From NCBI GenBank assembly GCA_021778375.1, contig JAJYCM010000093.1, positions 1 through 9,183 of the forward strand: 9,183 bases of DNA. Direction: 5' to 3'. Source of the DNA: Bacteroidota bacterium (GTDB lineage Bacteria; Bacteroidota; Ignavibacteria; Ignavibacteriales; Ignavibacteriaceae). Every line of letters begins with the position of its first letter. Positions within the stretch are counted from its first letter, which is position 1. Under the pieces are notes generated by a model, which made no database searches, was not told the origin of the DNA, and saw only the letters and a list, made by a program, of their open reading frames with translations. This document shows positions 1-6,802 of the stretch, one piece after another. The translations under genes were made by a program, and so were the position numbers.

Positions 1-434
1 GCTCTGTAGAAATAGCTCCGTCACTCGGCATTGCGGATTTAATTTGTGATATTGTCTCTACCGGCAATACATTAATGATGAACAAGCTTAAAAAGTCATT
101 TAAAGTTTTTGATTCCGAAGCGGTGTTGATCTCTTCGAGCAATGGTAATAACAAAAGTGTAATCATAAATGATCTTCTTGGTAGAATTCGTTCAGTTCTG
201 AAAGCACGATCCTCAAAATATTTGATGATGAATATCCCTAAGAATTCTCTTGATGAAATTATCAGGATAATTCCTTCGTTAAAAAGCCCTACTGTTCTCC
301 ACCTAGCCGATGAACATTTGCTGGCTGTACATGCAGTAATTCCGTCAGATACCTTTTGGGAAATCTTCGGAGAATTGAAGACTGCCGGTGCTTCCGGGAT
401 ACTTTTACTTCCAATTGAGAATATGATTTTATGA
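1..434 (+). CDS. hisG: ATP phosphoribosyltransferase, long form (3' part)
   Basis: HisG catalyses the first committed step of histidine synthesis, joining ATP and PRPP to give phosphoribosyl-ATP. The gene is cut by the left edge; the frame is open from base 3 and gives 143 residues to the TGA at 432-434. Visible residues 3-24 match the HisG family signature: E3, G9, A11, I14, D16, then T20-G21-x-T23-L24 at the PRPP-binding end of the catalytic domain. The last 75 or so residues form the C-terminal regulatory domain of long-form HisG, with SLKSPTV, LADEHLLAVHAV and the end motif AGASGILLLPIE. In this family that domain binds histidine for feedback inhibition, so no HisZ partner is expected. 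The ATG at 75 is internal, not the start, because the signature lies upstream of it. It overlaps hisD by 4 nt (ATGA). Identity is very secure. Confidence 0.96.
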   Translation, partial: SVEIAPSLGIADLICDIVSTGNTLMMNKLKKSFKVFDSEAVLISSSNGNNKSVIINDLLGRIRSVLKARSSKYLMMNIPKNSLDEIIRIIPSLKSPTVLHLADEHLLAVHAVIPSDTFWEIFGELKTAGASGILLLPIENMIL

Positions 435-1717
435 AAACTTATTTTTATCAAAAGCTTTCGAATTTAGAAAAGCAAAATCTGCTGAAACGTCCCACAATTG
501 AGGTTGAAAAATTTTCGGTTATCGTTAAACCTATTCTTTTGGATATCAAACAAAATGGTTTAAGCGCTGCGTTGAAATATGCAAAACAATTTGACGGATT
601 CATAGGTAATGAAATGAGGGTAACTCAGCAAGAATTTGAAGAAGCCGAAAAGAAGTTGGATAGTAAAATTAAGAAGGCAATTATAACGGCAGCAGAAAAC
701 ATAAGGAAATTCCATTCCAAGCAAATACCTCGGTCTTATGAAATCGAAACAATGGAAGGAATTAAGTGTTCAAGAGAATTTAGGGCTATTGAAAATGTAG
801 GTTTATATATACCCGGCGGAAGCGCGGTTCTTCCAAGTACAATGCTGATGCTCGGAATTCCTGCCCAATTAGCAGGCTGTAAAAGGGTTGTTGTTTGTTC
901 TCCAGGTAAAAAAGGAAAACTAAATTTCCCGCTTCTTTTTGCAGCACGACTCTGCGGAATAGATGAGTTTTACAAAATTGGAGGTGCACAAGCGATTGGT
1001 TTGATGGCCTACGGTGATATAAACATTTCTAAAGTAGATAAAATATTTGGTCCTGGAAATCAATTTGTTACTACTGCTAAATTAATTGTAAGTGTTGATT
1101 TTGATGGTAGCGTCATTGATATGCCCGCAGGTCCAAGCGAAGTCTTAGTAATTGCAGATGAAAATACAAATCCTGAATTTGCTGCAGCCGACCTCTTGTC
1201 TCAGGCAGAACACGGCGCCGATTCACAAGTTGTTTTGATTTCAACATCGGAAAATCTTATTAATCAAATAAATAAAGCAATTAACGCTCAACTTGAAGAT
1301 TTACCGAGAAAAGAGATAGCAAAGAAAGCCTTGGAAAAATCTTTTGCTCTGATAGTAGAAAATATTGATGATGCGATATGCTTCAGCAATTCCTACGCTC
1401 CCGAGCATTTAATCTTAAATATTAATAATGCGGAGTCATATAAGTCAAAAATAATCAATGCAGGTTCGGTATTTGTAGGACAGTATTCACCGGAAAGCGT
1501 TGGCGATTATGCATCTGGAACTAACCATTCCCTTCCAACATACGGTTATGCTAAAACTTATGGAGGGGTTTCTGTGGATACTTTTATGAAGTCAATGACT
1601 TTTCAAAAACTTTCCAAAGCGGGACTTAAAAATATTTCAGGAACGGTTGAAACATTAGCGGAAGTTGAAGAATTAATTGCTCATAAGAATGCGGTAAGAA
1701 TTAGAACAGCGGAATGA
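431..1717 (+). CDS. hisD: Histidinol dehydrogenase
   Basis: HisD performs the last two steps of the pathway, the NAD-dependent oxidation of L-histidinol to histidinal and then histidine, as a zinc-dependent soluble dimer. The 428-residue length is normal for the family. Catalytic residues known from E. coli HisD are all present, shifted by one: zinc ligands Q258, H261, D359 and H418, and the catalytic pair E325-H326 in YAPEHL. The family signature IDMPAGPSEVLVIAD lies at 229-243, followed by SQAEHG at 257-262, and IPGG is at 127-130. The ATG overlaps the hisG stop as ATGA, and no clear ribosome binding site precedes it, so translation is probably coupled to hisG. Nothing is missing or broken. 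Confidence 0.97.
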   Translation: MKTYFYQKLSNLEKQNLLKRPTIEVEKFSVIVKPILLDIKQNGLSAALKYAKQFDGFIGNEMRVTQQEFEEAEKKLDSKIKKAIITAAENIRKFHSKQIPRSYEIETMEGIKCSREFRAIENVGLYIPGGSAVLPSTMLMLGIPAQLAGCKRVVVCSPGKKGKLNFPLLFAARLCGIDEFYKIGGAQAIGLMAYGDINISKVDKIFGPGNQFVTTAKLIVSVDFDGSVIDMPAGPSEVLVIADENTNPEFAAADLLSQAEHGADSQVVLISTSENLINQINKAINAQLEDLPRKEIAKKALEKSFALIVENIDDAICFSNSYAPEHLILNINNAESYKSKIINAGSVFVGQYSPESVGDYASGTNHSLPTYGYAKTYGGVSVDTFMKSMTFQKLSKAGLKNISGTVETLAEVEELIAHKNAVRIRTAE

Positions 1718-1721
1718 AATA

Positions 1722-2774
1722 ATGGATATAAATAGACTTGTCAGAAAAAATATTTTAGAACTTAAACCTTACACATCGGCTAGGGATATTTACGAAGGTG
1801 ACGGTATTTTGCTCGATGCAAATGAGAACAGTTTTGGCTCAACCTTTACCGAAATTGAAGGATTAGACCTTAATCGTTATCCGGATCCGCATCAAAACGA
1901 TTTACGAAAGATTGTTTCTGACTATTTATCGATCAGACGGGAAAGTTTATTCTTTGGAGTTGGTTCTGACGAAATTATCGATTTGCTTATTAGAATTTTT
2001 TGTGAGCCGGGTAGAGATAATGTGATTATTCCTGAACCTACTTATGGTATGTACAAAGTAGCAAGTGATATTAATAACGTTGAATCAATTAGTGTTCTTC
2101 TTACTGATCAATTTCAAATAGACTTTAATGAAATTGAAAAAGTATATAATTCAAACTCAAAAATTATTTTCCTCTGCTCGCCGAATAATCCAACGGCAAA
2201 CCTTCTCAATAAAAAAGACGTAGCCAGGCTTTGTGAAAGATATAATTCAATCATAGTTGTTGATGAAGCATATATTGATTTTTCATTAAAAGGAACGCTC
2301 ATTGACGAATTGAAAAAATATAATAACCTCGTCATATTAAGGACATTCTCCAAAGCATGGGGGTTGGCGGGAATACGTCTTGGCTACTGCATAGCAGACT
2401 TCGATTTGATTAAAATATTATTTAAAGTTAAAGCGCCTTATAACATAAGCACATTAACTCGTTATGTATTAAGTAAAGCGTTTTTAAATTCTAAAACTAA
2501 GGATGAATATATACAATCCATAATAACAGAACGCGATAGACTAAAGCATCAACTTGAAACTCTGAAGGGAATAGAAAATGTTTCCGACTCCGATGCAAAT
2601 TTTCTTCTAATAAAATGTAAAAGTCCAAAAGAAGTTCAAAAAAAATTAATGGATAAGGGTATTATCGTAAGGGATAGAAGCAGTCAACCCAAATTGGAAG
2701 GTTGTCTAAGAATATCTGTTGGAAGTAAAGAAGAGAACGATTTACTTTGGGATGCAATTAAAAATATTTTATAA
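1722..2774 (+). CDS. hisC: Histidinol-phosphate aminotransferase
   Basis: HisC is a PLP-dependent class I/II (fold type I) aminotransferase that converts imidazole acetol phosphate plus glutamate to L-histidinol phosphate. It has 350 residues, a typical length. Landmarks in order are LDANEN at 31-36, RYPDP at 52-56, SPNNPTAN at 153-160 (the cofactor-contacting Asn is N156 or its neighbour), DEAYIDF at 181-187, the PLP Schiff-base lysine K211 in TFSKAWG, R219 in GIRLGY, and the substrate-carboxylate arginine R330 in LRISVG. The usual NNPTG has alanine (A159) in place of glycine, a mild change. The gene starts 4 nt after hisD with only a weak purine run in front of the ATG. Its product would be the substrate for the phosphatase step that has no clear enzyme in this window. 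Confidence 0.95.
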   Translation: MDINRLVRKNILELKPYTSARDIYEGDGILLDANENSFGSTFTEIEGLDLNRYPDPHQNDLRKIVSDYLSIRRESLFFGVGSDEIIDLLIRIFCEPGRDNVIIPEPTYGMYKVASDINNVESISVLLTDQFQIDFNEIEKVYNSNSKIIFLCSPNNPTANLLNKKDVARLCERYNSIIVVDEAYIDFSLKGTLIDELKKYNNLVILRTFSKAWGLAGIRLGYCIADFDLIKILFKVKAPYNISTLTRYVLSKAFLNSKTKDEYIQSIITERDRLKHQLETLKGIENVSDSDANFLLIKCKSPKEVQKKLMDKGIIVRDRSSQPKLEGCLRISVGSKEENDLLWDAIKNIL

Positions 2775-2787
2775 ACAACAACTAAAA

Positions 2788-3681
2788 ATGTACAACGTAA
2801 TAATTGATAATAAATTTTTTGAGTTAAAATTACCTGCATCAACGGGATTGATCAGCGGACTTAAAAAACTTTCGCAAAGAGGACTTAATATTTCCGTAAA
2901 GAATTTTGATTTATCTTCTGACGAAACATTAAAGCATATTTTGGAAATTGAGGGAATAAAAATTGGTAACAGTCAACAAAAGGATGAAAATTCATTTGTT
3001 ATTTCTGTTGAGAAGTCATCTAATAAAAATTCAATTACGGTAAGGGACAAAACGGAAATAAATAATTTCGAAAAAGCGGTTGATCTCATTATCTCAAGAA
3101 TCCGTTCATCATCTAAATTCAGGAAAACAAAAGAAACTGAAATAAAAATAGATTTGTCCCTTGACGGTAAAGGAATTGCCGAAATAAATACAGGCATTGG
3201 TTTTTTTGATCACATGTTAGAACAAATTGCAAAACACTCAAATGTTAATCTGAAAGTCGAAGTCAAAGGTGATCTTAATGTAGACGAACACCACACAGTT
3301 GAAGATGTCGGAATAACATTGGGACAAGCATTAAGCGAAGCACTTGGAGAGAAGCTGGGCATTAAACGTTACGGATATTTTCTACCCATGGACGACACAA
3401 TTGCGAGGTGCGCTATTGATTTAGGCGGAAGATCATATCTAAATTTTAAATCCAAGTTTGAGAGAGAAAAAGTAGGAGAATTTCCGACCGAGTTGACGGA
3501 AGAATTTTTTCGAGGACTTTCAGCTGGTTTAAAAGCAAATATCTATATTAGAGCAAAAGGGAAAAATGATCATCATAAAATTGAGGCAATCTTTAAAGCT
3601 TTTGCAAAATCATTAAACGAAGCTTGCCGGCTAGACGAAAGAAACGAAGGAACGCTTCCTTCAACTAAAGGAGTTTTATGA
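2788..3681 (+). CDS. hisB: Imidazoleglycerol-phosphate dehydratase with a degenerate N-terminal phosphatase-like region
   Basis: The C-terminal 190 residues (about 108-297) are a complete IGPD domain, which dehydrates imidazoleglycerol phosphate to imidazole acetol phosphate using Mn. Motifs are RKTKETEI (112-119), TGIGFFDHML (135-144), DEHHTVED (166-173), DHHKIE (261-266) and the terminal LPSTKGVL. The domain resembles that of bifunctional HisB (KGKNDHHKIEAIFKAF) more than stand-alone forms. Residues 1-107 sit where bifunctional HisB has a HAD histidinol-phosphate phosphatase, but they are too short and lack the DxDGT nucleophile motif (VIIDNKF instead), the zinc-binding Cys/His loop and GDRxTD. 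The start at ATG 2788 lies 13 nt after hisC and follows an A-rich leader without a Shine-Dalgarno. An in-frame ATG at 2719 would overlap hisC and adds nothing family-like. The dehydratase call is secure; phosphatase activity is unlikely. Confidence 0.95.
   Translation: MYNVIIDNKFFELKLPASTGLISGLKKLSQRGLNISVKNFDLSSDETLKHILEIEGIKIGNSQQKDENSFVISVEKSSNKNSITVRDKTEINNFEKAVDLIISRIRSSSKFRKTKETEIKIDLSLDGKGIAEINTGIGFFDHMLEQIAKHSNVNLKVEVKGDLNVDEHHTVEDVGITLGQALSEALGEKLGIKRYGYFLPMDDTIARCAIDLGGRSYLNFKSKFEREKVGEFPTELTEEFFRGLSAGLKANIYIRAKGKNDHHKIEAIFKAFAKSLNEACRLDERNEGTLPSTKGVL
3667..3673 (+). promoter_or_regulatory. Strong ribosome binding site for hisH
   Basis: AAAGGAG lies in the last codons of hisB, 4 nt before the ATG of hisH. 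It is one of the best Shine-Dalgarno matches in the window and supports the hisH start, which overlaps the hisB stop as ATGA. The spacing is slightly short. Confidence 0.7.
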
Positions 3682-4262
3682 TTGCACTAATCGATTACGG
3701 CGCAGGTAACGTTGCATCGGTTGCAAATGCACTAACAGAGCTTAACCAGGAATTTATTATTACAAGTAACGAAGCAGAAATATGCCGCGCACAAAAAATC
3801 ATTTTCCCGGGCGTAGGAGAAGCTTCCTACGCAATTAGGCAGCTTCATTTATTAAATCTTTTTACTGTTTTACGTATAGTAAAAAAGCCTATGCTTGGTA
3901 TCTGTCTTGGGATGCAGTTGATGGCGGATTTTTCCAAAGAAGGAAACGTAACTTGTCTTGGAATTTTCTCCGTAACAGCAGAAAAATTTGATGAAAGAAA
4001 AACAAAAGTTCCTCACATGGGGTGGAACGATATTGAAATTGTAAAAGAAAGTAAACTCTTCAACGGTATAAAGAGCGGCGAAAGATTTTACTTCGCAAAT
4101 TCTTATTACTTATCGGTGTGCCCGTTTACAACCTCAATGTCAAACAACGAAATTAACTTTTCATCTTCGCTTGAAAAAGATAATTTTTTTGGTGTACAGT
4201 TTCACCCGGAAAAATCAGGAGATGCCGGATTAAAAATATTAAAAAACTTTATTGATATATGA
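3678..4262 (+). CDS. hisH: Imidazole glycerol phosphate synthase, glutaminase subunit
   Basis: HisH is the class I glutamine amidotransferase subunit that hydrolyses glutamine and passes ammonia through HisF to PRFAR. Length is 194 residues, normal for the family. The catalytic triad is visible: nucleophile C76 in GICLGMQ, H176 and E178 in VQFHPEKS. The N-terminal DYGAGN (6-11) and the oxyanion-region PGVGEA (44-49) are also typical. The strand that usually reads VHSYY has ANSYY, putting asparagine at N141 where histidine is common; this is not one of the triad residues. The start overlaps hisB by 4 nt, and the stop overlaps hisA by 4 nt. Its partner hisF lies one gene downstream, so both subunits come from the same message. 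Confidence 0.96.
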   Translation: MIALIDYGAGNVASVANALTELNQEFIITSNEAEICRAQKIIFPGVGEASYAIRQLHLLNLFTVLRIVKKPMLGICLGMQLMADFSKEGNVTCLGIFSVTAEKFDERKTKVPHMGWNDIEIVKESKLFNGIKSGERFYFANSYYLSVCPFTTSMSNNEINFSSSLEKDNFFGVQFHPEKSGDAGLKILKNFIDI

Positions 4263-4978
4263 TAGTAATTCCCGCCATAGATATTTTGGATAACAAAATT
4301 GTCCGCTTAACAAGAGGCAATTTTAATAACATCACTTATTACCGGAACACACCATTCCAGCAAGCTCAACTATATGAATCGCACGGCTTTGGCATGGTAC
4401 ATATTGTTGATTTGAAAGGAGCAAAAACAGGAAAGTTTACCGCACTCGAAATAGCCAGAAAAATTAAAACTGAAACGAAACTCAAAATAGAGTTTGGTGG
4501 AGGAATAAGAGATGTAAAAACAGCCACGGAACTGTTTTCTACTGGAATCGATTATATAATAATCGGATCGCTTTCTGTAAAAAACAAAAATGAGTTTGAA
4601 TTAATCGTTAAAAACAACTCACCCGAAAAAATTGTTAATGCAATTGATGTAGAAGACGATGAAGTAAAAATAACAGGCTGGACTGAAAAAACTTCGGTAT
4701 CGGTTTATTCTCACATAGAATATTGTTTATCGCTTGGAGTAAAAAAGGTTCTATGCACCGATATCTCCAAAGATGGTATGCTCGTCGGCTTAAATATGGA
4801 ATTGTATAAAAATATTCTAATACGGTTCCCGGAAATAGAACTTATTGCTTCGGGCGGCATTAGAGATATTGAGGATGTAAAAAATCTAAAAGAGACAAAT
4901 ATTTACGGAGTGGTTATCGGAAAAGCAATTTATGAAGATAGAATAGATTTGAAGGAGTTGGCGAAAATTGCTTTGTAA
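4259..4978 (+). CDS. hisA: ProFAR isomerase (1-(5-phosphoribosyl)-5-[(5-phosphoribosylamino)methylideneamino]imidazole-4-carboxamide isomerase)
   Basis: HisA is a (beta/alpha)8-barrel that carries out the Amadori rearrangement of ProFAR to PRFAR, the substrate of HisHF. It has 239 residues, normal for the family. The catalytic aspartates are D8 in IPAIDI and D130 in NAIDVEDD, one in each half barrel. The phosphate-binding motifs are EFGGGIRD (78-85) in the first half and ASGGIRD (197-203) in the second, reflecting the internal duplication known for HisA/HisF. TDISKDGML lies at 167-175. The start codon shares ATGA with the hisH stop and has no visible Shine-Dalgarno, so it likely depends on translational coupling. 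Its 3' end contains the ribosome binding site and start codon of hisF. Confidence 0.96.
   Translation: MIVIPAIDILDNKIVRLTRGNFNNITYYRNTPFQQAQLYESHGFGMVHIVDLKGAKTGKFTALEIARKIKTETKLKIEFGGGIRDVKTATELFSTGIDYIIIGSLSVKNKNEFELIVKNNSPEKIVNAIDVEDDEVKITGWTEKTSVSVYSHIEYCLSLGVKKVLCTDISKDGMLVGLNMELYKNILIRFPEIELIASGGIRDIEDVKNLKETNIYGVVIGKAIYEDRIDLKELAKIAL
4952..4957 (+). promoter_or_regulatory. Ribosome binding site that fixes the TTG start of hisF
   Basis: AAGGAG inside the end of hisA, 10 nt before the TTG at 4968. Together with the family-typical N-terminus MLxKRIIPCLD it decides that hisF begins at TTG, 11 nt inside hisA. Confidence 0.75.
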
Positions 4979-5723
4979 AAGGATTATCCCTTGTCTGGAC
5001 ATAAAAGACGGACGCGCTGTGAAGGGAACAAACTTTGTGAATTTAGTTGATGCTGGTTCTCCTGTTGAACTTGCAGCACGCTATTCAAAAGAAGGAGCGG
5101 ATGAATTGGTGTTCCTTGATATAACAGCATCTAACGAAAAAAGAAAGACTTTGTTTTCACTTGTAAGTGAAGTTGCAAAAGCAATTAGAATTCCATTTAC
5201 TGTCGGAGGAGGAATTTCTGAAATAAACGATATCGAAGCTTTACTTAAAGCTGGCGCAGATAAAGTATCGCTAAATTCTTCAATAGTGAAAAGCCCGAAG
5301 TTGATTTCGGAGGCAGCCAAACGGTTCGGAAGCCAAGCCATTGTTGCTGCTATAGATATAAAGAATAACGGAAAAGAATATAAGGTTTATATAAATGGCG
5401 GAAGAGAAGAGACCAATCTTGTTGGCTTGGATTGGTGCAAAAAAGCAGCAGAGCTTGGCGCCGGCGAAATCTTGTTGACTTCTATGGATAAAGACGGAAC
5501 GAAAGATGGCTACGATATCGAATTTTTAAAACTCCTTGCATCAAGTGTTTCAATTCCTGTAATTGCTTCCGGAGGTGCTGGGAAGAAAGAGGACTTTTTA
5601 GATGCATTCAAATTGGCGAATGTTGACGCGTGCCTTGCCGCAAGTCTTTTTCATTTTAATATTCTGCCGATAGCAGAATTAAAAAGCTATTTAGGCAATA
5701 ACGGAATTACAGTAAGAATTTAG
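4968..5723 (+). CDS. hisF: Imidazole glycerol phosphate synthase, cyclase subunit
   Basis: HisF is the (beta/alpha)8-barrel cyclase that uses ammonia from HisH to turn PRFAR into imidazoleglycerol phosphate and AICAR. It has 251 residues, normal for the family. The catalytic aspartates D11 (PCLDIKDGR) and D130 (AAIDIKNNG) fall at the same numbers as in the well-studied Thermotoga enzyme. Phosphate-site motifs are TVGGGISE (78-85) and IASGGAGKKED in the second half. The start is TTG, overlapping the end of hisA by 11 nt; it is preferred because it gives the conserved N-terminus MLxKRIIPCLDIKDGR and has a strong AAGGAG upstream. No ATG lies near enough to keep the first strand and D11. Confidence 0.96.
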   Translation: MLCKRIIPCLDIKDGRAVKGTNFVNLVDAGSPVELAARYSKEGADELVFLDITASNEKRKTLFSLVSEVAKAIRIPFTVGGGISEINDIEALLKAGADKVSLNSSIVKSPKLISEAAKRFGSQAIVAAIDIKNNGKEYKVYINGGREETNLVGLDWCKKAAELGAGEILLTSMDKDGTKDGYDIEFLKLLASSVSIPVIASGGAGKKEDFLDAFKLANVDACLAASLFHFNILPIAELKSYLGNNGITVRI

Positions 5724-5725
5724 AC

Positions 5726-5729
5726 AGGA
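5726..5729 (+). promoter_or_regulatory. Ribosome binding site for the GTG start of hisIE
   Basis: AGGA lies in the 12-nt gap after hisF, 6 nt before the GTG at 5736. It supports this non-ATG start. Confidence 0.55.
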
Positions 5730-5735
5730 AAAATC

Positions 5736-6350
5736 GTGGATAAAATAAATTTACCGGAATTAAATTTTGAAAAATTAAACGGGCTTATCCCCGCAATTGT
5801 TGTCGATAAAAGCAGCGACAAAGTTTTAATGCTAGGTTTTATGAATAAAACTGCCCTTGAGAAAACTATCGAAACTAAACTTGTTACATTTTTCAGCAGA
5901 ACAAGAAATGAACTTTGGACGAAAGGAGAATCCTCTGGGGATTTTCTTCACCTTATTGAAATTAAACCTGACTGCGATAACGATACTCTTCTTATTTATG
6001 CTGTGCCAGACGGCAATACTTGCCACACTGGAAAATATTCATGTTTCGGTATAGAGAAAGATTCGCAATTACATTTCTTAAATGAATTATTTGATTTAAT
6101 TAAGAAAAGAAAAATTGAACAGCCTGAAAATTCTTACACAACGAGTTTATTCAATTCAGGAACAAACAGGATAATCCAGAAAGTTGGTGAAGAAGCTATC
6201 GAAACAGTAATTGCCGCTAAAAATCGCGACAAGAATGAAATCATTAACGAAACATCGGATTTAATTTACCATTTATTTGTAATGCTTGCTGAGCAAGACA
6301 TTGATTTTGAGGAGATTGTAAAAAACCTTAAAAAGCGTCATAATAAATAA
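5736..6350 (+). CDS. hisIE: Bifunctional phosphoribosyl-AMP cyclohydrolase / phosphoribosyl-ATP pyrophosphohydrolase
   Basis: This fusion carries out steps two and three of the pathway. The C-terminal HisE domain removes pyrophosphate from phosphoribosyl-ATP, and the N-terminal HisI domain then opens the adenine ring to give ProFAR. The 204 residues are typical of a fused HisIE. HisI (about 1-110) shows SRTRNELWTKGESSG (54-68), the metal-binding DCDND (79-83), C96-H97 in NTCHTG and C103 in SCF. HisE (about 115-204) shows the MazG-like acidic motif EEAIETVIAAK (152-162) and ETSDLIYHLFVML (172-184), with E152, E153, E156, E172 and D175 as likely Mg ligands. The start is GTG with AGGA in front. 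It is the last his gene in the cluster. Confidence 0.96.
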   Translation: MDKINLPELNFEKLNGLIPAIVVDKSSDKVLMLGFMNKTALEKTIETKLVTFFSRTRNELWTKGESSGDFLHLIEIKPDCDNDTLLIYAVPDGNTCHTGKYSCFGIEKDSQLHFLNELFDLIKKRKIEQPENSYTTSLFNSGTNRIIQKVGEEAIETVIAAKNRDKNEIINETSDLIYHLFVMLAEQDIDFEEIVKNLKKRHNK

Positions 6351-6360
6351 AATTTATTTA
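6344..6360. repeat. AT-only dyad between hisIE and the thioesterase gene
   Basis: TAAATAAAATTTATTTA is a perfect 8-bp dyad around a single central base at 6352. It spans the hisIE stop codon (6348-6350) and is followed by TAGATTTG (6359-6366), which resembles the Bacteroidetes -7 promoter box TAnnTTTG. No matching -33 TTTG lies at the usual distance. As RNA it would form only a very weak hairpin, and no GC stem with a T-run is present, so it is not a convincing terminator. A promoter or operator role is only a possibility. Confidence 0.3.
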
Positions 6361-6370
6361 GATTTGCACA

Positions 6371-6778
6371 ATGTATTCTGCCTTTGAATCTGAAATAAAA
6401 ATTCGACCTGATGATATAGACTTAAATAATCATGTTCACAACACAAAGTATTTAGATTTTGTGTTGGCTGCACGTTATGAACAGATGTTAAAAGACTATA
6501 AAATGTCAATGGAAGATTTTCATAGACTTAATTTTAATTGGGTCGTAAGTGTTACACACATTGAATATAAGCGTTCTCTTAAGCTTGACGATAAAATAAT
6601 AGTGCGAACGCAAGTAGACTCTGTCAATGGAGCGCAATCAAAAGTAAATTTTTGGATAATAAAAAAAGAAACTGAGAAAATTGCCGCAGAAGGACATCTC
6701 ATTTATACAATGGTTTCTCTAAAAACAGGCAGACCGATGCGAATACCGAATGAAATCATTGAAAAATATTCTATTTAA
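6371..6778 (+). CDS. Acyl-CoA/acyl-ACP thioesterase, 4HBT/YbgC-type hotdog fold
   Basis: A single hotdog domain of 135 residues, the usual size for the 4-hydroxybenzoyl-CoA thioesterase/YbgC/FadM group, whose members hydrolyse acyl thioesters in the cytoplasm. The N-terminal motif R12-x-D-D15-x-D17-x(3)-H21-V-x-N24-x-x-Y27-L fits the family pattern R-x-x-D-x-D-x-x-x-H-V-x-N-x-x-Y-L, with D17 at the position of the catalytic aspartate. The middle VTHIEYKRSLKLDD (61-74) matches the next conserved strand. It sits 20 nt after hisIE, with no Shine-Dalgarno in front of the ATG. The actual acyl substrate cannot be told from sequence. Its link with histidine synthesis is positional only; a role in phospholipid or fatty acid turnover is more likely. 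Confidence 0.85.
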   Translation: MYSAFESEIKIRPDDIDLNNHVHNTKYLDFVLAARYEQMLKDYKMSMEDFHRLNFNWVVSVTHIEYKRSLKLDDKIIVRTQVDSVNGAQSKVNFWIIKKETEKIAAEGHLIYTMVSLKTGRPMRIPNEIIEKYSI

Positions 6779-6791
6779 TATCTGGTATAAT

Positions 6792-6795
6792 AGGA
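6792..6795 (+). promoter_or_regulatory. Ribosome binding site for the MscS-family gene
   Basis: AGGA lies 7 nt before the ATG at 6803, in the 24-nt gap after the thioesterase gene. It supports this start, which is also the only methionine ahead of the first membrane helix. Confidence 0.55.
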
Positions 6796-6802
6796 TTTTA
6801 CT

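Noticed and set aside
75..434. A 119-residue reading beginning at ATG 75
   Set aside because: The HisG signature lies upstream in the same open frame, so the ATG is internal to a truncated hisG.
2719..2787. An upstream in-frame ATG that would lengthen HisB by 23 residues
   Set aside because: It lies inside hisC in another frame, gives no family-like sequence and has no convincing ribosome binding site. The ATG at 2788 follows the hisC stop directly and fits the VIID start of HAD-fused HisB.
2973..3197. Antisense reading across the degenerate part of hisB
   Set aside because: It is a shadow of hisB on the opposite strand with no start signal or family-like sequence, and it does not explain the region better than the HisB frame.
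5836..5851. GTTTTAT/ATAAAAC inverted repeat within hisIE
   Set aside because: A short AT-rich 7-bp repeat with a 2-nt centre inside a conserved coding region is likely by chance.
5857..6054. Overlapping + strand reading within hisIE
   Set aside because: It lies in another frame of the well-conserved HisI domain and has no recognisable protein features.
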